Assembly (NCBI GenBank): GCA_021234155.1
Contig: JAJEKV010000020.1
Span: 5,936,563 to 6,000,562, forward strand
Reading direction: 5' to 3'
Origin: Isoetes taiwanensis
Lineage: Eukaryota; Streptophyta; Lycopodiopsida; Isoetales; Isoetaceae
Length of the DNA: 64,000 nucleotides
The notes beneath the pieces are model-generated. The model was not told the origin of the DNA. It ran no database searches and worked only from the letters and a program-made list of their open reading frames with translations. The position numbers were made by a program, and so were the translations under genes. This document shows, piece after piece, positions 56,384 through 64,000 of this stretch (its first letter is position 1; every line of letters begins with the position of its first letter).

Positions 56384-57844
56384 CATGAGCCGATGCAAAA
56401 GGGCATTTTGAAAAAGGTAAGTACAAGTACTAGCAAAGCAAGCTATCTTGGTTGTATGGAGGTCTTCATCAAATTTATTAACTACCTCTTTATCTACATA
56501 CAAGTCTCCACATTGAAAGTTTAGTTGCATCTCACTATCAAGATATTCGATTTTGTAGTTAAAGGCCCTCAAACTTCTCTTCTAATCACCAAACTAATCG
56601 CCAAGGTAGGTTTGGATTTGTGTGTGTAACAAATTTCCTGCATGTAGTAGCGTAGTGCACGCAGTATGAGATATGCACGATAGCACATAATGAGATCTTG
56701 ATTCTGCCTGATGTCGGTTGCTGGCACCCTATTCTACAGTTAAATTCTATAAAATGCAAGACACCAACTCAGGAGTTTCACCCCTACTTAAATTATAAGG
56801 ATTATGATAATGCAAGTAGACATCTTCAGCAAATTTGCCTAGAGTGCAGGTTTAGTTGTCTGTAATCCAACACAAGAGAATGGTTCTACATGGAAGACAA
56901 GACATGATAGTCCATAGAAAATTTAGATATGTTCAACATAAAAACATTTATCAGAGCATTTCTTTGGTGCTATTTCCAACCTGGCTTATAAATCACATGG
57001 GTGTATGATGCATACAATATCTCCAATACTCTTGTAATTATGCCAGAGCATAGATTTTGAACATAGCTTTTCAAGGTCATATGAAACTAGGTTTCTGGTA
57101 TTGCTTCATGATCATGCCATTTCAATCTGTATAATAGGACCCCCCAGATTTCATTAGCATACAAGCTATTGGCAACCCAAGAGTTCCTTTTCAAAGGGCC
57201 AATAAAAATGTGAGATCCATAACATAATAGACTTTTAGAGTGGTTGAGATCTACTTGCTATAGATGACTCCACAATCTAGTTGTACGATTTCTTCATACT
57301 TTTAATACACTTGCACTGTAAATCCATGATAATAATGTTAAAGGTATTAAGTGTTTGGTTGGACACCAAGACCAATATGCTATCCAAAAACAATGTACTT
57401 AAGTTGCACATAAAAACTACAAGAACAACAATTGATAATCATTACATGCCCTGGTGGCACAACTCTACTGTAGCCAGCAACGCTGGGCATTTTAGTACTC
57501 TTCATATAAAAGACATTAAGGCATCATGTACCTAACATATGTAGAGTAAAAATTTGGCAAAAAATACCTACTTATGGTGAAAGAATGCTATTGTGATTGA
57601 AGTAGATCTATTGTAGCTTAACGAAAATACTCATAAGAATATCAAACTTAAGAGTATAAACTTATATTTCTCTTAAACTCTCTAGACGTTCAACCTTTTA
57701 TATTGAAAGAGGTGAAGCAAACTATGTTCATCAAACACAAGCACATAGTTGTGTCAGCCTTATATATGCAAAGCGAAAGAAAGTGCACCATTAAGCATGA
57801 TAAGCGGTTTATCAAGTTGTGCTTTCTACCCCACGGCATTGTTA
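56384..57844 (+). other. No clear gene; dispersed repeat copy 2 at 57,494-57,790
   Basis: This is AT-rich sequence downstream of the NLR stop. It holds the second copy of the 310-bp dispersed repeat (same orientation as at 44,721), preceded by CAGCAACGCTGGGCA. The NLR 3' UTR must lie at the right edge. Confidence 0.5.
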
Positions 57845-60800
57845 TCATTTTTTTCCCAAAGTTAGAAGCCTGCTGGATTGAATCATTTTTGTGATCAAGA
57901 AGCCAAGAGCCGCAACATTAGTTTTAGTGATCTTGCAATTTGGGCAATTTTCAAGTTCCAATACGGGACTGGTATTGGAATCCAATTTTAGCTCTCGTAG
58001 TTCTGGGCAGTTTTGCAAGCTCACTGTCTCCATCATGTTACAGTAAGTCAAATCCAGGATTCCTAGTTTTGGGCAATTTTGGACCTGCACTGTCTTCATG
58101 CTTTTGCAATTAAAACGTAGATCTTGCAGCTTTGGGCAGTTTTGGACTCTCAGTATATTTATGCTAGAAGCAGAGATGGATGCATTCTGCAGAGTTCTGC
58201 AATTTTGGAGGCAGACAGTATCTATCATAGAACTTGAATCCGAAACATCGAGTTGCTCCAGCCCCTGGCCTGAAGCCGTGAACTTAGATAGAGGCCAACC
58301 ACTTAGTCTCATATTCCTAAACCTTGCGAAGCCTGGATTTTCAAACATAAGTGCCCAATGCCTTGACAATCGCAGATTTTCTTGAACATCACGGATGGTA
58401 GGACGACTAAGGCTTAAAAATTCGGCAATCTTGGCAGGCCTAAGGCACCCCAAGAATTCACAGCTGCATGTACATTCTAAATGTAGCTCAACACGATTCA
58501 TCTTTCTTCCCCAATCATCAACTGCTTCTCCAACAACCTGATTTATCTTGTTTAAATAAATGTCTTCTAAATTAGTGAAATACCAGAATGTGGTTGAAAT
58601 CTCTATACTGGGTGCATCAATGTGAAGCAATCGAAGTGGTAATGAAGTGTCGCTTGTCTCGGGAATAACAACGCTTATTTTGGTGTCAATCCACACCTCA
58701 GTTAATGTGCTAAGGATTCCAAAATTCAGATTCACTTTTTCAAAGCCGTTCAAGCGTCTTTCCTCTTCAAGCGTCTTTCCTCGTCTTTCCTCTTTCAAGC
58801 GGCTCAGCCATGATACCGGAGCTTTTGAACCACGAAGAAATCTTAGACTGGTAAGGCTGAGCAAAGCATCGAAAGGAAAATCCTCTAGATTTGGGCAGTC
58901 CCGGAAATCAAGATTGGAAAGCTTAGTCAAGCCAACAATGGAGGCAAATTCTATCTTCTTCAACTTGCTGTTCCAACTTACATCCAACGTGATGAGGTGA
59001 GTTAAGGAACCCACACAATCTGGCAATACTGAAATGGATGTGTTGCTTAACGCAAGTATCTTGAGATTGGGAAAAGATACAAGAAATGAGACCTCGGTAA
59101 GCTTGTTCAAGTTGCGCAAATGCAAGGTGGTAACATGTTTAGTTGCTAGAAGTCTCTCAAGTTCACGATGGCTCTCATTTGATCTATCAGCTAAAGCAAT
59201 ACGGCGCAGTCTGTTCTTCTTACAGAAGCTTTTCAGATCCATTTGTGCGAAGTTGAAATAGGACCCCTTTCTTTCTTTATCCAAAATATGGACTGCAAGA
59301 TCATGGAGAATATCATGCAACTTGTATACATTATCATATTCTCTTAAATAAAAAGGCCCAATTTCTTTTTGTTTTCTAAACCTCTCAATAAGCCCATATT
59401 GTTCCAGCTTCCACACAATTTTGTTAAATTCAGATTTGTTGTCTGCAAGGCCTTCAGCTTCCCAATACGTATCAAAATCGCTCAAGTCAAAGTGTGCACC
59501 ACGGGGAAGCACAGTCAAATAGAGGAAATAGTTCTGATGCTTAGAATGTGGCAAGGCATCATAACTAATCTTTAATCTTGCATAATAAGCTGCAGTTTTT
59601 TTCCAATGATCATCATCGAACTGCTTTGCCCTTTGTAACTTGGCCACACTGGATTTCCAGTTCTCGACGTCAGGATGGCAACTGCTCATCAAACGGCCAA
59701 ACAGTTTCAAAAGAAGTGGAAGGCCCTCACATGCTTCCACAGCATCTTCAATGATATCATGAGGAATTTCATCAGGCGGTTCAGACTTACCACCAAATGC
59801 ATAGATGCACATGACCTTCTTAGCATCATCTTTATTCTCTAATTTCCCCATTTTCACTCTTGGTGCATGCATCCTTGTATCAAATGGTTCTCGACGACTA
59901 GTGACCAGTATTTTAACATGCCCATTTTTCTCAGTTGCTCCTTGTAAGCTTGGTGTTAAAATATTATTCTCATCAGAATCCCACACATCATCTAATATCA
60001 ACAACAATTTTTCCATTTCAGATATTACTTTGGTGAGGTCCTCTTCTTGTGTATCACTGTTCTTAAGTTTTTTGCAGAGATTCTTCTTCACATCATCCTC
60101 AGTAATGTCCTTGCCAAAGTACATCCAGAATATTTTGTCACCAAAATGCTTTTTGATCCTTTCTTCTTCCTGGACTTTTAAGGAGAGCAAGGTCTTGCCC
60201 GAACCTGGGATGCCATGTATCCATACCCAGGGGGAACAATTAGACTCATCTAGTAAGAGATTCACCACCGTTTCCATTTTCTCTTCCAATCCAATAGGTT
60301 GAACAGGCTCAAAATCATAAGACTTACCTGTTATCACCTCGTTGCTGCTACTGGAAGAGGAAGAAGCGCTAGAACTAGGCCCCTCCTCCAGCTTGCGTTT
60401 ATACTTCTCTTTGAAAAGGGAGATTTTATTGGCAGAATCATACTGCTTCCACAATCTGCAAATAAAAAAAAATCATGAAAATTCCGAATGCAAAAGCTGA
60501 AAATTATATCCATCAACTTAAAGACGGGACTTTGAAAAAGATAATCGATCTGATGCTAATGAATACCTCCTTATGATGTTCGAATCATTACACGCCACGT
60601 CGTACTCGTAAATCAAGCCAAATCCTTCATCGAGCATCTTGGTGGTGGTCATGTCATAATAGTTGTTGCTTGCAGCCTCCTGTAGTTTCTCTTCTAGATC
60701 GGAACACCGAGACTCTGCATCACGAATGGTCTGGAACGCAGGGAATCCAATACTCCAACAAGAAACCCATGGAATTTCTTTCACCAAATCCCAGAGGCAG

Positions 60801-60883
60801 GAGACAGAGATAAGTTGGAGGCACATTTTAACTTGCAAATTCTTTGCTAAACTGCAGAGAGCCAAACGCAAATTGTGATTCAA
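57845..60883 (-). CDS. NLR immune receptor (NB-ARC, LRR)
   Basis: This is a minus-strand gene with exon 1 up to 60,567, a 111-bp GT-AG intron (60,566-60,456) splitting an Arg codon, and exon 2 from 60,455 to a stop at 57,845. The frame is open from 60,883 but begins with TTG; the first in-frame ATG is at 60,826, giving about 956 residues. Exon 2 starts with a linker containing a Ser run, then NB-ARC: P-loop GIPGSGKT (exon 2 residues 81-88), kinase-2 LLLILDDVWD (150-159), KILVTSRRE (181-189), GLPL (244-247) and an MHD variant LHD (379-381). From about 430 to the end there are leucine-rich repeats, the last few with the rhythm VQNCPKL..L. NLRs sense pathogen effectors and trigger defence. The roughly 100-residue N-terminal part is helical but is neither TIR nor a clear RPW8 or CC domain. 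No frame breaks were seen. Confidence 0.85.
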
Positions 60884-61412
60884 TTGACTTGGTTGGCTTC
60901 CTCATCCGAATTTCTTCTTTATTGGATCAACGTGGATGGCCAAGATTTGAAATCCAGTGGATCTGCCCTTCAAGTTGCTAATCCAGCTCCTAAATTAGCC
61001 TGCTTCGCACACAGACTGCAACTTGCCTCGATGTTGTGTCAGGATACATTAAGTTAGATGAAGGACTTTATCAGACATCTTGTTGTTCATTTTATTATCA
61101 CGCGGCATTTGGGCCACCACAAAATGAATGACCTCCGGTCCTCTCAACAAGAAGCTGAAGTAACGTTGTTTGGATGCTTTTTTGGTATGCTTCTCCGAGC
61201 ATTAAATAGGTAGCAGCATAAAAGGAATTGCTTGATCTTCAAGAGCTTATTGTTCTTTTTTAAGACAAAGTTAGGCATTAGCAAATTGTTTGGATGCTAC
61301 CTTTGGCACGTTAACCATGCTTCTAAGTGAGCAGCATAAACGTTGCTCGAGGTTGTGTTTTTGGTTAGCTTTTGTATGTCCATAAGCCTTTTGCACTATT
61401 TGACTCAAGATT
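60884..61412 (+). other. NLR upstream region, no other gene seen
   Basis: It probably contains the NLR promoter and leader. An in-frame stop lies near 60,907, upstream of the open frame. No repeat or regulatory box could be singled out. Confidence 0.4.
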
Positions 61413-61795
61413 CACTACAAAAAAAATTTGCCCTGTTACGACGTCTATTACGACGTCCAGACGTCGTTTGAACGTCGATGAACGACGCCAAAAAGTCGAT
61501 GAACGACGCCTATAACGACGTCTGCACGTCGTTTTACGACGCGGACGCATCGCTATACGCGTCGCAACGGCGTCGTCTTAAAGCGACGACGTGACGTCGT
61601 TCAACGACGCCACGTACACGTGGCTGCCACGCGGCCGGGCGGCCAGCGTGGCATCGGCGAGCGGGTTGCTGACGTGGCAACCACGTGTTTGACGTCGTTT
61701 AACGACGTCACGTACACGTGGCAGCCACGCGGCCGGGCAGTTAGCGCGGCGGTGCCAGCGCCGTTGCTGACGTGACGTTGCTTACGTGTATTAAA
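61413..61795 (+). mobile_element. CACTA-type element end (CACTACAA), GACGTC-rich
   Basis: It opens CACTACAAAAAAAATTTGCC, then CTGTTACGACGTCTATTACG. It then runs through about 20 ACGACGTC or ACGACGCC motifs and two copies of a block (CACGTACACGTGGC, GCCACGCGGCCGGGC). GC content is far above its surroundings. The reciprocal inverted end was not found, so the right boundary is set where the motifs stop. The motif family is the same as at 10.7, 45.3 and 56.3 kb, but the terminal sequence is a separate subfamily. Confidence 0.6.
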
Positions 61796-63489
61796 AAAAC
61801 TAGCAAAAAGGCACGCCAGAGGCCATAGAAAATAAAGGCGCATGAAAATTAGGGCAAGGTATTTGAATAGGAAAGAGTAATTGAATTATGTTTGTATGGT
61901 TTGGTGTAAACATTTTGAAAGCTAAGGAGGATTGAAAACATAGCTAGCCTAGCATAATTGTGTAATTTATTAGTAAATAGTGTTGCATTGCTTTCCAATT
62001 ACAACGTGTAGAATGCTTTTGATTTAAAAAGGCAGGATACATCTACAAGGCAGGATATTGACTTCATTAAATTTGGATGCAAACATGGATACGGTGCAAA
62101 ATCTTCAGCTGGAATGTTACGAACCTACAAGAAATCCTTGGGTCCTATATATCGTTTATTGCCTAAATAAGATGAAGATGGTTGAGAGATATTGGAGGGT
62201 TTATAGTTAGTATGGATGGGTTTAATCATATTGCAGGGTATGTAGTTGGTCTAGATGGACAAAAGCTCCAGAACTTGGAGCATGTAGCTACACACAAATA
62301 TGCTCATTTGCTACAACATTAGTTTGAAGCCCAGGATTCAATTAAATTTGTAGTCTCTACATATAGATATAGGTGTAAAAATTTGAAATCTCAAGTATGG
62401 AAAAAATTGGGTATCAAAATAAACAAAAATATATGTATATCAATTAGGGGTGATAGCTCATGGACGAGCGATTGCGTGCATGCGTGGATGCAAGAGGTCT
62501 GGGGATCGAAAACTCACAACATCAACTAGCTTTTGTTATCGTTCTAATATTTGCCTTTCAAGGGTGCAATTCCATTTTGTTATCTGCCTTTCAAAGGGTG
62601 CAATTCCATTGTGTTATCGTTCTTATATTTTCCTTTAAAGGGTGCAATTGCAAATCATTATTTACGGGACAAAAGGCGACCAAGAAATATTGGCATCATT
62701 GGAATGGTCAAGGGCGGCAGAGTAAACACAAACAACACTTTAGTTCTGATCGACTTGCATTTTTATAATAGATACATATGTTGGGTGCCAACAAGCCACT
62801 TAGCCTTATACAACAATGTTCTATTAACATCTATTGTGAAAGTTGCAAGAGTATGTCGATAGGGTCTTTGTTTAATAAACATTTGTTCATTGTTGGACAT
62901 AAGGGATTAACTGCATGAGCTTGCGCAGATTGGGCATACTTTGGTATATGTCAAATATCCCTTGTAGACGCCGTAAACCTGTTGTTGGAGAACCAATAGT
63001 CAAAGTTTATCTTGAATCGTCATAATATTTTAATGCATGCCAGTTAGAAGATTTTTGAGGACTTGAAAGTCATATGTAGCAGGAAGAGAGACATTATTCT
63101 TTGGGCTTCAAAGAAACTAGTCTGCGTAAGCTTGAGCATTACATGAAGTTTGAGATTAAGGTTATTCTAAACAACTTAAGAAATGCTTTTCTTATTTTAT
63201 AGCTTGAAGGGCTAAAACAACTAAATGTTATAGCAGCTGGACTGCATTGTGATGCTATCAAGCTTAACAAAGATGAGCAAAGACTTTGCCACTAAACATC
63301 TAGATATCCAAGTTTGCACCGCTCATGAGCAATTGTACCGATACACTTTACATCTTCACTATCACATAGCACATTGTATATGGTTTCAAAATGGAAATGC
63401 CGGATGGGCTATCTCAATGAAGCTAAAGGAGAGAGTGCAAGGACCATTTTAGCTTCAATACAGTTTTTAGTTTCCAAACGATGTTCTCG
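61796..63489 (+). other. No clear gene; short repeat at 62,545-62,650
   Basis: CTTTCAAGGGTGCAATTCCA recurs two to three times at 62,545-62,650. No ORF shows family resemblance. Confidence 0.4.
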
Positions 63490-63867
63490 CTATTTGAACT
63501 TACCTTCAAGGCACGCTGTACGTAACGCACAATGATAGCAATATTTTGACATCGAGACTCCAAATGAAGATGGTACAACATCAAACGCATCAAACCGGAA
63601 ATTAAAAGTGTAAGAACCGGCAGGAGGAAATGCTTTAATTACCCATGATAATCCAAAAGAAAGTAAACCTACACCTACCAAATTGTCTCCACTTATGGCT
63701 TCATCCGCAAATTTGAATCGACTCAAGCCAATGAAAGAAGAATGTGCAAAAACTGTCTCGGTGCAAGGCCATCTTTGTACCGCCGATAACGATGCATATC
63801 GATAAATTAAACTATTCTTATTTTTTACCAAGTACTTTGTTAGCTCTAGGATTAACAAATAATACAC
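63490..63867 (-). CDS. Hypothetical ORF, possible exon
   Basis: This minus-strand frame of 125 codons has a protein-like middle (FADEAISGDNLVGVGLLSFG and FNFRFDAFDVVPSSFGV) but no domain I recognise. Composition is reasonable for coding sequence, but there is no start context or splice evidence. It could equally be a chance ORF near the window edge. Confidence 0.2.
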   Translation of the reverse strand: MYYLLILELTKYLVKNKNSLIYRYASLSAVQRWPCTETVFAHSSFIGLSRFKFADEAISGDNLVGVGLLSFGLSWVIKAFPPAGSYTFNFRFDAFDVVPSSFGVSMSKYCYHCALRTACLEGKFK

Positions 63868-64000
63868 ACCTCTAGGTAGTATTTTGGTTGTGGAACAACA
63901 AGCTTTTTCAAAGTATCAAAGCTTATATAGCGATTACGTGATAAAAACCATATGCCATCTCAAGATGCCCCATGTTTCAAAATAAATGCATCGTATTTTT

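Noticed and set aside
58098..60302. Plus-strand ORFs within the NLR locus
   Set aside because: They are antisense shadows of the NLR coding sequence.

Overview
This window comes from a large, repeat-rich plant nuclear genome. It is AT-rich, and its genes have short GT-AG introns: 108 bp in the FCP1-like gene, 111 bp in the NLR gene and 64 bp in the phytocyanin. It also carries broken PLS-class pentatricopeptide (PPR) sequences, an NLR, a plant-type catalase fragment, CACTA, PIF/Harbinger and LTR elements, and two satellite families. The PPR wording and the load of relic elements suggest a fern or a similar large-genome vascular plant. That assignment is inference, because no species marker is visible.

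Left part (1-21,400). Positions 1-5,000 hold relics: coiled-coil exons, PPR pieces, and a PIF/Harbinger transposase on the minus strand broken by a small LTR element. A phytocyanin-like gene with one frameshift lies at 6.0-7.0 kb. An apparently intact two-exon FCP1-like HAD gene lies at 8.4-9.4 kb. A PPR pseudogene and an unrecognised ORF follow, cut by a CACTA-type end full of GACGTC motifs. A 1.12-kb satellite (three units, plus orientation) fills 11.65-14.40 kb. Between 17.1 and 19.2 kb there are minus-strand exons of a gene I do not recognise, mixed with a copia scrap and PPR debris. A possible plastid transit-peptide exon sits at 19.45 kb.

Centre (21.4-33.9 kb). The standout object is a roughly 12.5-kb Penelope-like retroelement. 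It has two near-identical direct repeats of about 2.05 kb (pseudo-LTRs), at least two splice-compatible introns, a long N-terminal extension and an RT with a YMDD box. No GIY-YIG endonuclease follows the RT. Its RT is split by a roughly 3.98-kb insertion that carries catalase exons, PPR fragments and nested repeats. The 5' end of that insertion recurs three more times in the window, so it defines a family of gene-fragment-carrying elements.

Right part (33.9-64 kb). A 400-bp palindrome abuts the right pseudo-LTR. A 19-bp minisatellite at 35.4-43.36 kb is interrupted by a 6,850-bp CACTA-like element with perfect 16-bp terminal inverted repeats and a TAT target duplication. A second CACTA-like element (45.31-47.34 kb) carries three tandem tRNA-like units. 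The 1.12-kb satellite returns in opposite orientation over 47.5-55.8 kb. After another GACGTC-rich CACTA end comes an apparently intact two-exon NLR gene (57.8-60.9 kb, minus strand). The last 3 kb holds a further CACTA end and no clear gene.

The likely functional genes are the FCP1-like gene and the NLR, and possibly the phytocyanin and the 17-19 kb gene if their breaks are sequencing artefacts. The genes show no sign of functional linkage. The window is mostly a record of nested transposition and satellite growth.
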